A DNA stretch of 64,000 nt from contig JAIRNF010000032.1 of assembly GCA_031258195.1 (NCBI GenBank), forward strand, positions 34,048 through 98,047, given 5' to 3'. This DNA is from Prevotellaceae bacterium. GTDB taxonomy: Bacteria > Bacteroidota > Bacteroidia > Bacteroidales > UBA932. Below the pieces are notes generated by a model. The model had not been told where the DNA came from, did no database searches, and was given only the letters and a program-made list of their open reading frames with translations. The translations under genes were made by a program, and so were the position numbers. Shown in pieces: positions 9,369-17,481 of this stretch (positions are counted from its first letter, which is position 1; every line of letters begins with the position of its first letter).

Positions 9369-9495
9369 AGAAGAGAAGTTGTTCAAGAAGTCAACGAATA
9401 GTTAGAACACTACATAGGCGCATAGTAAATTTAAAGGCTATGTGCCTACGTAGTTCAAAAAGGATGGTAAAAATTGCGTCATGCTTTGTTCTCAC

Positions 9496-9550
9496 CATTC
9501 CGAGCAAAGCAAGGAATCTGCTTACATTCGGCAGATTAGTCGAAATGACG
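9496..9550. repeat. REP-like palindromic element, degenerate copy
   Basis: The stretch holds the pieces CCGAGCAAAGCAAGGAATCTG and GCAGATTAGTCGAAATGACG, which resemble the outer arms of the much better palindrome at 24808-24882 (TTTCGAGCGCAGCGAGAAATCT type). The inner parts GCAGATT and AATCTGC pair. It sits between two converging genes (murI and the fimbrillin operon). No gene is seen in the rest of the 220-nt gap. Confidence 0.5.
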
Positions 9551-9588
9551 TATTTGCAGCCGCTTAAAATGATGTATGTGATTATATA

Positions 9589-11496
9589 TTACTCTCTAAT
9601 AAGTCGAACAGACTGCGTATAGTTCTGATTTAAGGTATAATGGTGCATTGCCCTATTGCTATAGTAAAGGTATAGCCTATACGCGTCACTCGTTCCTGAT
9701 ATGGTAGAAGTCCACCATTGACCGTAGTAGCCTAATTCGTTATATGTACCGGTGTTGGTTCTTCGCCCTGTGGGTAGCCCGCTAAAACCGGTTACATCGT
9801 CGTTATAGCTTAAGCTATTCCACATTATATTGGCTTTAAGCTTCATTCCCGCGTCAGGCTGTATGTATGCGTGTAATGAAATGAAATCCGCGCTTGAGGG
9901 CACTCGCCATCCATCAGGAGCAATGCCTTTCGAGTCCATCGCGGTTGCCCATGTATAGTATGCGCCATACCTATCTTTGTTGTCTTTATTATCGTCATAG
10001 TAGTAGTAGGCTAAACCGGATCCATCTTTAAAATGTTCTACCTTCAAATTCTCTCTTATCCAGTACTGTACTCCGATTTTTACGATAGGATACGTATTAC
10101 CGTCAATATCAGTCAATACTTCAGGGCTGGTAGTTAAGATCGGAATAGCGTTCTCATTAGCAATTTTTATTTCATCTTTCGATACAATTTCAACTTTATC
10201 AAAGAGAGTAGCCGTTCCTTTCGTATAGGATTGAAGGGTATTGTCGCTTGTTGAAAAGCTAACGACTCCACCGTGTATTTCATTATTGTTAGGCTCATAC
10301 TCGTTTGTTATAGAGTTTCTGTTTCTATTCATCGCCCTTGCGATAAAGCCTTTTGTAAGATCGGGTTTTCCGTCTATCCCCATAGGGTACACAACTATAG
10401 CCTGATAGTCCACAGTTCCGTTTTTATAGATGTATTCTTTGGTTACCTCCGCTATTGGTATGCCTTTGTTGAATACTGTATGTACTAACGATTTTTCCCA
10501 ATCAATACTGTTTAAATCTAAGACCTGAGGGGCAAACGTACCTATATCTCCTTCGATAGGTAGCGTTGGTTCCCAATCTTTTATTTTATCAATGGTAACA
10601 GACAGCCCCATTCTTGTTATTACAATATTGATAGACCGCTCTTTTCCTGCTTCAAATCTAATGTCATCGGTAAGTATATAGTCGTATCTCGTATCATTCA
10701 GGTTCAGCTCAACTCTAATAAATGGATTCCCTTTTTCTGCCGTTTGAGGGATAATGATAGCCTCTCTTGTCAGTTTATACTCCTCTGTTGTTTGAACATG
10801 CAGCGGATTAATATTGGCTAGAGGAGAATCTTCGGCAACGAATACGGTACCATCAGAAAGGTTGATATTGCCTTCCTGTTTTACGTTCAGTATTGTAACA
10901 GATGCAGAGGGCAATGCGTTTGAAATTATATCTAGTTCCGATCTAACGTTTACTTTTACTTTGCTGAATGTATGAGAAAATATAAGCCCCACAGCATTGG
11001 CGGTAGGTATTATCCCTTTGTTTTGTGCCCATAGAAAATCGCTGGCATCATAGTTCGCTTTGTTCTGCTGGTCTGATTTTACCGAAAATCTGTAGCTTGT
11101 CGGCTGCTGCTTATCTAATGCTTCGCTATATGGATAGTAAGCATACAAATCTACCTTAGAGATAGTGTCGGGCCATGCGACTTTTCCACCCGATTTTAAA
11201 AGCCACGAATCCCCGTTAAATATATGCTCTTTATTTGCGGCATAAGCCGTATTACTTATAGAGCCGGGGGTGTTTTCTGCTTCATAAGGTATTACATATA
11301 ACCCTATGCTTTCGTTTACCTCGAAGTTATTGGTTAATAGGCGGCTTGCTTTTGGCGTTATTGTGGAATATAACGAAATGTAGTCTCCCTCGGGGATATA
11401 GTGAGGTTGTTCATCGTCTTTAGTACAAGCGTTGAAAAGAATGCCTATAGCCAAAAGAGTTAGGTTTACATTAATATGTTGTAGAAATTTCTTCAT
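9589..11496 (-). CDS. fimbrillin-family lipoprotein with C-terminal FISUMP domain
   Basis: A predicted surface-exposed lipoprotein, last gene of a three-gene fimbrillin operon. The lipobox FNAC places the lipidated Cys at residue 24. Residues about 40-310 resemble the Bacteroidales fimbrillin/Mfa-like fold, with the typical YAYYPYSE motif, FSHTFSKVKVNV and the end motif DKIKDWEPTLPIEG. After a linker, residues about 464-635 match the FISUMP (Fib_succ_major) domain: DIDGNTYPIVKIGVQYWIREN, then DGWRVPSSADF, GFSGLPTGRR, WWTST and SVRLIRE. The fusion would make this a fimbrial tip or adhesin subunit rather than a shaft protein; that role is inferred. Confidence 0.85.
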   Translation of the reverse strand: MKKFLQHINVNLTLLAIGILFNACTKDDEQPHYIPEGDYISLYSTITPKASRLLTNNFEVNESIGLYVIPYEAENTPGSISNTAYAANKEHIFNGDSWLLKSGGKVAWPDTISKVDLYAYYPYSEALDKQQPTSYRFSVKSDQQNKANYDASDFLWAQNKGIIPTANAVGLIFSHTFSKVKVNVRSELDIISNALPSASVTILNVKQEGNINLSDGTVFVAEDSPLANINPLHVQTTEEYKLTREAIIIPQTAEKGNPFIRVELNLNDTRYDYILTDDIRFEAGKERSINIVITRMGLSVTIDKIKDWEPTLPIEGDIGTFAPQVLDLNSIDWEKSLVHTVFNKGIPIAEVTKEYIYKNGTVDYQAIVVYPMGIDGKPDLTKGFIARAMNRNRNSITNEYEPNNNEIHGGVVSFSTSDNTLQSYTKGTATLFDKVEIVSKDEIKIANENAIPILTTSPEVLTDIDGNTYPIVKIGVQYWIRENLKVEHFKDGSGLAYYYYDDNKDNKDRYGAYYTWATAMDSKGIAPDGWRVPSSADFISLHAYIQPDAGMKLKANIMWNSLSYNDDVTGFSGLPTGRRTNTGTYNELGYYGQWWTSTISGTSDAYRLYLYYSNRAMHHYTLNQNYTQSVRLIRE

Positions 11497-11509
11497 AATA
11501 AATAATACA

Positions 11510-12439
11510 TCAAAAGTTTGTTGTTTTAAGGCTTAGTAGATGTATTGGTGATATCGTTCTGTTTTTAGCCTCTCCAACGCCCATGTTAAAAATATAAGCT
11601 TTGTGAGGTAATAATACCAAATCTTCTTCCACAGAATATATCAGCATATCTCCATTCACAATAATTGAGAAAAGCGGAGTATCGGCTCTTATGGTTTGTG
11701 GAACTACTATTGCTTCATACTTTAAGTCGAAGTTAGGTTCTGGTATTGGTTGTTTTTGTGGTGTAATAACTCGTTTTTTATCAGCCGGCGTAACGTCTCC
11801 GTTTCTTAGGTTTATTACGCAGGATGTTTGTGTATTATGGATGCTGAATTTTAAATCTTCTGCTTGCGGGTAGTTGTTGTATATGTTGACAACTATTTTG
11901 CTTAGAAGATGTTCGAATGTAAGATTCGCTTTGCTGTTAGTATCAGACAGTTCTGTGGATTTCGCCCACAGAAAATCGCTTTTTGCCGTTGTTGCTTGCT
12001 GGTTGAACTCAATGTCGAAAGGGTAGGCAGCCAGATTTCTTTTACCCGATACTCTCCCCATTTCCGCATCATACGGATAGTAGGCATACACATCGGATGT
12101 ACTACTGTAAAGAAAGATTTGTTTTCCAACCTCGGGTATCCATCTATCCTCTGATAAAGCATGTCCCACATTTTTTGATGAGTTTGCAATATCGCCTAAA
12201 ACGCCCGGTTGTCCACCGACGTAATCAACCAGATATACCCCTATACGATCTCCATTAGAGAAATATTGCTTATCTGCGCTATAGGTATCTGCTATTGCGG
12301 CTCGCAGTACCAGCTCTATGGGGGTACCTTCTTTATTTTCTTGCGTATGTCGCTCATCGTCTTTAGAGCAAGATACGATTGCTAGACATGCAAATACGAC
12401 AGGCAGAAAATATTGTATGTTTAGTTTAAATGTGTTCAT
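11510..12439 (-). CDS. fimbrillin-family lipoprotein
   Basis: A fimbrillin-like lipoprotein of 309 residues. The signal sequence ends with lipobox VSCS, so Cys24 is the likely lipid anchor. Family marks are DRIGVYLVDYVGG, DVYAYYPYDAEMG, FLWAKSTE and LTFEHLLSKIVVNIYNN, with a second all-beta domain ending LPHKAYIFNMGVGEAKN. Unlike its two neighbours it lacks the terminal I-x-DW motif and ends in a short unrelated tail (residues about 288-309); no frameshift restores it. Middle gene of the operon, 13 nt before the FISUMP protein gene. Probably a structural or anchor fimbrial subunit. Confidence 0.82.
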   Translation of the reverse strand: MNTFKLNIQYFLPVVFACLAIVSCSKDDERHTQENKEGTPIELVLRAAIADTYSADKQYFSNGDRIGVYLVDYVGGQPGVLGDIANSSKNVGHALSEDRWIPEVGKQIFLYSSTSDVYAYYPYDAEMGRVSGKRNLAAYPFDIEFNQQATTAKSDFLWAKSTELSDTNSKANLTFEHLLSKIVVNIYNNYPQAEDLKFSIHNTQTSCVINLRNGDVTPADKKRVITPQKQPIPEPNFDLKYEAIVVPQTIRADTPLFSIIVNGDMLIYSVEEDLVLLPHKAYIFNMGVGEAKNRTISPIHLLSLKTTNF

Positions 12440-12524
12440 AATTTACCATTCTCCAACCTTATAATAGCCCTTCTTGTCGATAAGACGGGCTATTAATAAA
12501 ATGTAGTAGTAACAAGTGTTTTAG

Positions 12525-13472
12525 TTAATCGATAGTACCTTCTCCTTCTATCGGATCGCCACCGCTTACCCAATCTTCTATGCTCGATGTAATCGTAATA
12601 CCTGCATGGTTAATGGTAAGTATGTAGGTGTACTTTTTACCGCTTTCAAAGCTGAAATCTGTATTAGGCGTATAGTAGTACGATACTTCGTTTCCGGTAC
12701 CGCCGTTTACAGTTACCTTAAACAAACGGTTTCCAGCAGTGAAATCTTGTGGAATAACAATAGCCGCCATTCCTTCAACCTGAGTTTCGCTTTCAGCTAT
12801 GCCATGTACACCATATACGTTGATAGGTGTAATATCTCCGAATGCATTGCTTATCAATCCGTTCGCCAAGTCTATCGCGGTTTCGGGAAGAAGGTTTAGT
12901 ACTTCAACCGATGTTAAGCCTGAAAGATCCATTCCGGGACCTTCTTTAATAGTAAAGTTCAACTTACTTAGTTTGTGGTAGAACTTTAGAGGAACGGCGC
13001 TTGTACTTTTCGAGATATTCTGTTTTCGCGCGTACAGAAGATCGGAATTCAGATAGCTTACTTTTTCAGACTGATCGGGCTTTATTGAAAAAGATAATGG
13101 GTTATCCAATGAGCAGCCTGCCATATATGGATGGTAAGCACAAAAGTCAACATTCTCATTACTTACCGGATAAAACATGGGGGTTGAATAAATGAACCCA
13201 CCGTTTCCTGTTGCCGTAAGCTTCTCATTTGTATATAGAACATCAGCCGAGGGAGAGGTCTTTTTTACAAAAAAGCCTACTTCTTGTCCATTCTCAATTT
13301 GTATATCCTGAAGCGAAGTTCTAGATATTACGTCAACATTGCTGGTTAGCATAATAGTTACTGGATCGTCATTATTGTTACCATTTTCGTCGGCAGACGA
13401 GCAGCTTGTAATAAGCATGCCACTCATAATTAGGTATAAAAGACCTAAAATGCTTATTTTATTAAATGTCAT
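12525..13472 (-). CDS. fimbrillin-family lipoprotein
   Basis: First gene of the fimbrillin operon, 315 residues. The signal peptide ends with lipobox ITSC (Cys24). The protein shows FCAYHPYMAGC, DLLYARKQ, LKFYHKLSKLNFTI and the C-terminal SSIEDWVSGGDPIEGEGTID, the same domain plan as the first part of the FISUMP protein. In Bacteroidales such proteins are exported as lipoproteins and polymerise by strand exchange after proteolytic trimming. A TATTTTTG promoter box lies about 30 nt upstream. Confidence 0.85.
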   Translation of the reverse strand: MTFNKISILGLLYLIMSGMLITSCSSADENGNNNDDPVTIMLTSNVDVISRTSLQDIQIENGQEVGFFVKKTSPSADVLYTNEKLTATGNGGFIYSTPMFYPVSNENVDFCAYHPYMAGCSLDNPLSFSIKPDQSEKVSYLNSDLLYARKQNISKSTSAVPLKFYHKLSKLNFTIKEGPGMDLSGLTSVEVLNLLPETAIDLANGLISNAFGDITPINVYGVHGIAESETQVEGMAAIVIPQDFTAGNRLFKVTVNGGTGNEVSYYYTPNTDFSFESGKKYTYILTINHAGITITSSIEDWVSGGDPIEGEGTID

Positions 13473-13502
13473 TTTTTGAAAAGTGTTTTTAGTTTAACGG
13501 TA

Positions 13503-13510
13503 CAAAAATA
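13503..13510 (-). promoter_or_regulatory. promoter element of the fimbrillin operon
   Basis: Read on the minus strand this is TATTTTTG, a match to the TAnnTTTG -7 box, 31 nt before the first fimbrillin ATG. A T-rich stretch about 20 nt further upstream could serve as the -33 region. Confidence 0.45.
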
Positions 13511-13649
13511 TACAAATGATGTGCCATAAAAACATGTAGTTTAAAACATTAACCATTATTAACAGGTTTATATTTTTTATATATTGTCGGGAATAGTTGT
13601 AGATATTCGAATTAAGTATTTCGATGCTTATATAAGTGTGAAAAAATTA

Positions 13650-13663
13650 AACACTATAGTGTT
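13650..13663. promoter_or_regulatory. 14-bp perfect palindrome upstream of the fimbrillin operon
   Basis: AACACTATAGTGTT is a perfect palindrome about 180 nt upstream of the first fimbrillin gene. Its 8-mer ATAGTGTT and the complement AACACTAT recur as an inverted pair inside the adjacent HTH gene (14608-14633). It may be an operator; this is inferred from symmetry only. Confidence 0.35.
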
Positions 13664-13784
13664 AATGAATATTTCGGCTATAAAGTGCGGTCTGCCACTA
13701 ATCTGGTTTTGGCAGAGTTGCTTGAATGCCGCATGCTATAATAACATACTTTATATATAATGGAGGAAATTCTCGTTAGATCGT

Positions 13785-13823
13785 AAAGAAGAAAGAGCCT
13801 TATTTAAAGGCTCTTTCTTCTTT
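13785..13823. terminator. 16-bp stem hairpin, terminator-like
   Basis: AAAGAAGAAAGAGCCT at 13785-13800 pairs perfectly with 13808-13823 across a 7-nt loop. Both flanks are suited to work as a bidirectional terminator, but no gene ends just before it on either strand, so it probably ends an unannotated transcript. Confidence 0.6.
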
Positions 13824-13838
13824 CAGGAGGTATGATAA

Positions 13839-14138
13839 AAACAGTTGGACTAAAATCTTTTAGGGATGCAAAAAGTGAGAAACAACAATATACCAATAAT
13901 CAAAAACACTAGAGCATACTACTACTTGCCATACTACCACTTTAGCCCAACTGTTTGGCTACCTTATTGTTTATTTTTATATTTTTACAATTGAATATTC
14001 CGGGTAAGCGGTATTGCCGAGGGGTAGCGTGCATATACATATTATTGCTCACCCCGGAATATTCAATAGCTCAATTTTCGTTTTAAACGGGCGATTTTTT
14101 ATTTAACCTTGTTACCTTTCGATATATGTCGCCCGTTT
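13839..14138. ncRNA. candidate structured non-coding region with three stacked inverted repeats
   Basis: Three strong inverted repeats follow one another in a gene-free stretch. The first is a long-range pair, 13839-13854 with 13951-13966 (AAACAGTTGG-CTAAA type, one mismatch in 16). The second is a hairpin, 13991-14004 with 14053-14066 (14 bp, TTGAATATTCCGGG). The third is 14085-14094 with 14129-14138 (10 bp, AAACGGGCGA). A 26-codon frame at 13832-13912 lies inside the first loop but has no support. No known RNA family could be assigned: no tmRNA, RNase P or SRP signature was found. The rest of 13473-14403 holds only promoter-like AT-rich sequence. Confidence 0.35.
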
Positions 14139-14403
14139 ATCGTTTACCATCAAGTTAATGTGCGTATTAATGGTAATTTCTTGTACAAATGTAATATCCA
14201 TAAGAGCGAAGTTTGTTCTGTTTTTAGAGTATTTTTAGTAAGCTATTTTTCTATTGTAGAGGTCGAATAAAGAATTAAATCACTTTTCGAAAAAATGTAG
14301 GTTTGTGGTAGTGCGATTTTTATTTTTGATAAATGAAAACCTCTAATTGTCATAGTTGAAAAAACGGCTACCTTTAGCGCGGAATAAGTAATGGCAGGAA
14401 GTA

Positions 14404-15417
14404 ATGAACTCTGAAAAGCTGAATAAAAATCTGATTGCGGCTATAAAAGGCAAGCTAAAAAATGAAGCAGAGCAGGCTAGTTTAGCAAATGAGTTAATGG
14501 ATATGCTCTCTATTGGAAAAGAAGCAATATACTGGAGGCTGCGTAGCGAAGCGCCGTTTACATTTTCAGAAGCAGCACGCATTGCAAAGAAGTTGGGTAT
14601 ATCGCTAGATAGTGTTGTAGATACAACACTATCTCAAAATATTTCGCTAGAGCTTATTCCAAATAGGTATAGCAACCCTCAAGAGGTTTACTATCACATG
14701 TTAGAAGAATATTTTGATGTGTTAAAATCGGCAAGAGGTTATAGTGAGTCGGAGTTAGTTTATGCGTCTAACATATTTCCTCAATTTCCCGGCTTTTTGT
14801 ATGATAATCTCACAAAGTTTTACAGCTTTAAATGGGATTATCAGCATAACGAATCGGAAGAAGTTGTACCGCACCACAAAGTTATTGTGTCCAGCAAGCT
14901 TGTTGAAGTGAGGAAAGAAACTATTCGCGAAACTATGAATATCAGGCGTACCTGTTATATATGGGATGCTGTAATATTTTCGGGCATAGTAAACGATATT
15001 AAGTACTTTGAAAGTATTGGCTTTTTAAAAAAAGAAGATATCAAAATATTAAAAGACGAGTTAATGCTATTGATTAGAGATATAGAGGTTATTGCTACAA
15101 GAGGAATGTTTGAAACTGGAAATAAGGTACAGGTCTATATCTCGAACACCCACTTCGATGCTACCTATAGCTATCTAAATACGCCAAAGTATAAGCTTAG
15201 TTTAATAGGTATATTTGCACTGAACTTTGTAAATTCTTTAGACGAACGAACTTTTGCAAAAATGAAATCGTGGACTCAATCGCTAAAGAAGCTTTCTACC
15301 TTAAGATTGTTGCCGATGAGTTGGAGCGGATTCGTAATGATGAGAACTTGCGGCATTTGTTGTCGAAGGAGGAAGAATAAAATGATTAGAGCCGCAATTT
15401 GCGGCTCTATTACTTAA
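14404..15417 (+). CDS. helix-turn-helix transcriptional regulator, C-terminus frameshifted
   Basis: A Bacteroidales-type one-domain regulator with an N-terminal HTH (residues about 38-75; KEAIYWRLR then FTFSEAARIAKKLGIS) and a large C-terminal part without recognised motifs, probably for sensing or oligomerisation. The last ~50 residues are Arg/Cys-rich, unlike the rest, and read through a terminator hairpin. A one-base gain near 15265 would instead continue VDSIAKEAFYLKIVADELER and stop at 15380, just before the hairpin. So the gene has probably lost one A from a run, or the assembly has. It sits beside the fimbrillin operon, so a role in its control is possible but unproven. Confidence 0.8.
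   Translation: MNSEKLNKNLIAAIKGKLKNEAEQASLANELMDMLSIGKEAIYWRLRSEAPFTFSEAARIAKKLGISLDSVVDTTLSQNISLELIPNRYSNPQEVYYHMLEEYFDVLKSARGYSESELVYASNIFPQFPGFLYDNLTKFYSFKWDYQHNESEEVVPHHKVIVSSKLVEVRKETIRETMNIRRTCYIWDAVIFSGIVNDIKYFESIGFLKKEDIKILKDELMLLIRDIEVIATRGMFETGNKVQVYISNTHFDATYSYLNTPKYKLSLIGIFALNFVNSLDERTFAKMKSWTQSLKKLSTLRLLPMSWSGFVMMRTCGICCRRRKNKMIRAAICGSIT
14608..14633. promoter_or_regulatory. perfect 12-bp inverted repeat inside the HTH gene
   Basis: GATAGTGTTGTA and its complement are separated by two bases, within codons just after the HTH-encoding part. The outer 8-mers are the same as in the palindrome at 13650-13663. It may be an intragenic operator or simply an mRNA hairpin. Confidence 0.35.
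15388..15408 (+). terminator. palindromic terminator-like hairpin after the HTH gene
   Basis: AGAGCCGCAA and TTGCGGCTCT form a 10-bp stem around one base, eight bases after the TAA at 15378-15380 that would end the unshifted HTH frame. The T run is weak. Its position supports 15380 as the ancestral stop. Confidence 0.55.
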
Positions 15418-15501
15418 ACCCTTTGGATGAGGGCTTCATTATAAGGTTGATTATTCTTGTTATATATTCGGTTCATTTCTCTGTGAATATATGGATTATC
15501 T

Positions 15502-16647
15502 TCAAATTTTCCCATTATATATATACAACAACATACAATTCTTTAATTTCTGTTCTTTACCTAACATTTTTTCATTCCAGAAAAGATATTTCCAGTTAGA
15601 GTTTGACAGATTAAAATTCACCCGTCTTAATTTATTGCTAAAGTCTTGTATTTCATCTTGGTTAAATTTCATATAAGATTTAGCAATCAATTCTTGCCCA
15701 ACTGGACGTAATAATAAACTTCCACCCGTTTCATGATTACGAGAGATTTTTTCTTCTAAAATCTCAATCTCATTATTACCGTCAATATATGAAACAATTT
15801 CAGGATACACATTAAAAAAAGTATCCCAATAATTTACAGATTTTTGATATAAAGCATTTAAGTCTTCTTCCGCTGGTCTTTGGGTATAATATGTGCTGGT
15901 CCTATTATATATAATTTTGTTTATACTATTAAGAGTTACCAAAGTAGTGAAAGATTGATTATCACTATTCGATATAGCTCCGGTTTTTGAATTTGAAATT
16001 GCATTGGGTTTGGATAATATGGGATGTTCGGTTACTAATCTACGTGTATTAATTGCTGCAACATCATCCTCATCCAATATTATTAATTCTGCACCTCTTG
16101 GTTTTTCAGCGTATTTGTTCAATACAGTAAATAATCGCCTTGTCCTTTCCACTTCGTCATGATTATGAATTACGAAAGTTAAAGATATTTCCAAGTCTCC
16201 TATATCAGGATTTTGATTAAAGGCCTTTCTGATACCTTTTAATCGATGTTGACCATCTAATGCAAAAATTTGTTCATTACCTGACAAAGATAAAATTCCA
16301 TACTTACTTCCTAAAGAAATTAATTCATCTTCGGAAATAGTACTTCCTTCTATCTCTATTTGTTCATAGAGGTCAATATCAGTCCGTTTAGGAGTACCTT
16401 GATGAATGGCTACCACTAAGCTACTGAAAAATCTTTCATCAGTATTTAAAATGTAATTTGATATTTTACTTATGCGAGAAGTGCTTATTTCTCGCTGTAA
16501 AATCCGATTAATATTTCGGGTATATAATTCATTCGATTCACTGACTGTAATAATTCGATTATCAGAAACAATATCTCTAATTTTCATTATTGTCGAATAG
16601 TAAGTCCAAAAACCTATATTCCCTCTAAGGCAAGCTAAGTGTATCAT
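15502..16647 (-). CDS. DGQHR-domain protein (DndB-like family)
   Basis: A protein of the DGQHR family, whose best-known member DndB regulates phosphorothioate DNA modification; most others have no known role and occur on mobile elements. The signature DGQHR is at residues 131-135 in IFALDGQHRLKGIRKAF, preceded by the family-like INRILQREISTSRISKISNY (47-66) and followed by RTRRLFTVLNKYAEKP. No dndC, dndD or dndE gene is nearby. The first ATG lies 2 nt after the stop of the preceding GIY-YIG-like gene; a second Met at residue 21 is an alternative start. The sequence is more AT-rich, with more AGA and ATA codons, than its neighbours, which suggests transfer. Confidence 0.75.
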   Translation of the reverse strand: MIHLACLRGNIGFWTYYSTIMKIRDIVSDNRIITVSESNELYTRNINRILQREISTSRISKISNYILNTDERFFSSLVVAIHQGTPKRTDIDLYEQIEIEGSTISEDELISLGSKYGILSLSGNEQIFALDGQHRLKGIRKAFNQNPDIGDLEISLTFVIHNHDEVERTRRLFTVLNKYAEKPRGAELIILDEDDVAAINTRRLVTEHPILSKPNAISNSKTGAISNSDNQSFTTLVTLNSINKIIYNRTSTYYTQRPAEEDLNALYQKSVNYWDTFFNVYPEIVSYIDGNNEIEILEEKISRNHETGGSLLLRPVGQELIAKSYMKFNQDEIQDFSNKLRRVNFNLSNSNWKYLFWNEKMLGKEQKLKNCMLLYIYNGKI

Positions 16648-16649
16648 AA

Positions 16650-16982
16650 CTAATTGTATAAATCTCTTGTTCTGTTTGCAATCCCAATAAATTCATTATT
16701 AAGAGGAGGTACTATCTTATTAATTAATAATTTCTCAATCTCAATAATTTCTTCATCTGTTTTATCGTCGAAACAATAAAAATAGACATAAGTATATTCC
16801 GGCCATAGATTAGTCAGAAATTGCCTATTTCTCGCAGCATTTCGATTTCCTATGTCTTTAACATAATGATATAGTCTCTTAAAAAAATTGAAACCTGTTC
16901 TTCCCGCTAAAACTCTACCAACATATATCAAATGTTTAATTTTTGGAAAATTGTATTGTCTATACATTTTTGATGACAACAT
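16650..16982 (-). CDS. GIY-YIG-like nuclease domain protein, possibly N-terminally truncated
   Basis: A 110-residue protein with a GIY-YIG-like layout: LIYVGR (residues 18-23) in the place of the YIG strand, then R and H in FKRLYHYV, a Glu in EIEKLLI and the closing PPLNNEF. The first GIY strand is not obvious. The frame stays open for 21 codons upstream of the ATG without another start, so the 5' end may be lost. Such domains cut DNA; if intact, this could be a small endonuclease. It is cotranscribed with the DGQHR gene. Function is inferred from motif layout only. Confidence 0.5.
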   Translation of the reverse strand: MLSSKMYRQYNFPKIKHLIYVGRVLAGRTGFNFFKRLYHYVKDIGNRNAARNRQFLTNLWPEYTYVYFYCFDDKTDEEIIEIEKLLINKIVPPLNNEFIGIANRTRDLYN

Positions 16983-17026
16983 TTCAGAATCATATAAAGC
17001 AGATATACAGTTATATACAGCTATAT

Positions 17027-17060
17027 CGTGACCTTTTCTAAAATGTCAAAAAGGTCACGA
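17027..17060. repeat. 12-bp inverted repeat upstream of the GIY-YIG-like gene
   Basis: TCGTGACCTTTT and AAAAGGTCACGA flank a 10-nt loop, 45 nt before the ATG of the GIY-YIG-like gene, and part of the arm (TGACC-ACGATTT) is repeated directly after it. It could be an operator, a terminator or the edge of a mobile segment. No gene lies between it and the tRNA terminator at 17207. Confidence 0.5.
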
Positions 17061-17206
17061 TTTGACCACGATTTAGAAACAAAAATGATGAAATAGTGGG
17101 ATAATTTCTTATTTATCAATGAATAGGTTACGGATTATTAATTTAATAACCAGACGATTGAACAGTTTTAAGTCCGAGGGTTCGAATTGCTATAGTTGTT
17201 AAAGAA

Positions 17207-17239
17207 AAACCCTTGTAAATTATTCATTTACAAGGGTTT
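17207..17239 (-). terminator. terminator of tRNA-Ser
   Basis: AAACCCTTGTAAAT pairs with ATTTACAAGGGTTT around TATTC; on the minus strand a T-rich stretch follows. It lies 11 nt after the 3' end of the tRNA gene. Confidence 0.85.
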
Positions 17240-17250
17240 ACGTCTTCCGG

Positions 17251-17337
17251 CGGTGAAGGGGGGATTCGAACCCCCGGTACAGTTTCCCGTACGGCAGTTT
17301 AGCAAACTGCTGGTTTAAGCCACTCACCCACCTCACC
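17251..17337 (-). tRNA. tRNA-Ser (anticodon GCT)
   Basis: Reads AGC/AGU serine codons. The minus strand folds as a class II tRNA of 87 nt: acceptor GGTGAGG with CTTCACC (one G-T pair), anticodon arm CAGTTT-GCT-AAACTG, a long variable arm, and T-arm GGGGGTTCGAATCCCCC. The discriminator base is G, and CCA is not encoded. It borders the AT-rich DGQHR/GIY-YIG-like module; tRNA genes are common integration points, but no att duplication was found. Confidence 0.96.
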
Positions 17338-17481
17338 TTTTGTGACAGGTTTCCTCGAAAAAGGAATGCAAATATAAACAATCTTTGTTGAGATTCAAGA
17401 AAAATTTGTGATAGAAAAAATATTCTTGACCACAGTAAGCCGGTGGTGGTCTATATATGCCCTGGCATACTGGAACTTGTA

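Noticed and set aside
13832..13912. 26-codon frame preceded by AGGAGG
   Set aside because: It lies in the loop of a long inverted repeat, Bacteroidota rarely depend on Shine-Dalgarno sites, and the peptide has no recognisable features.
17165..17195. tRNA-like T-arm fragment (AGGGTTCGAATTGC) as a second tRNA or att duplication
   Set aside because: The T-stem does not pair and no acceptor or anticodon arm is found; too short to claim an att site.
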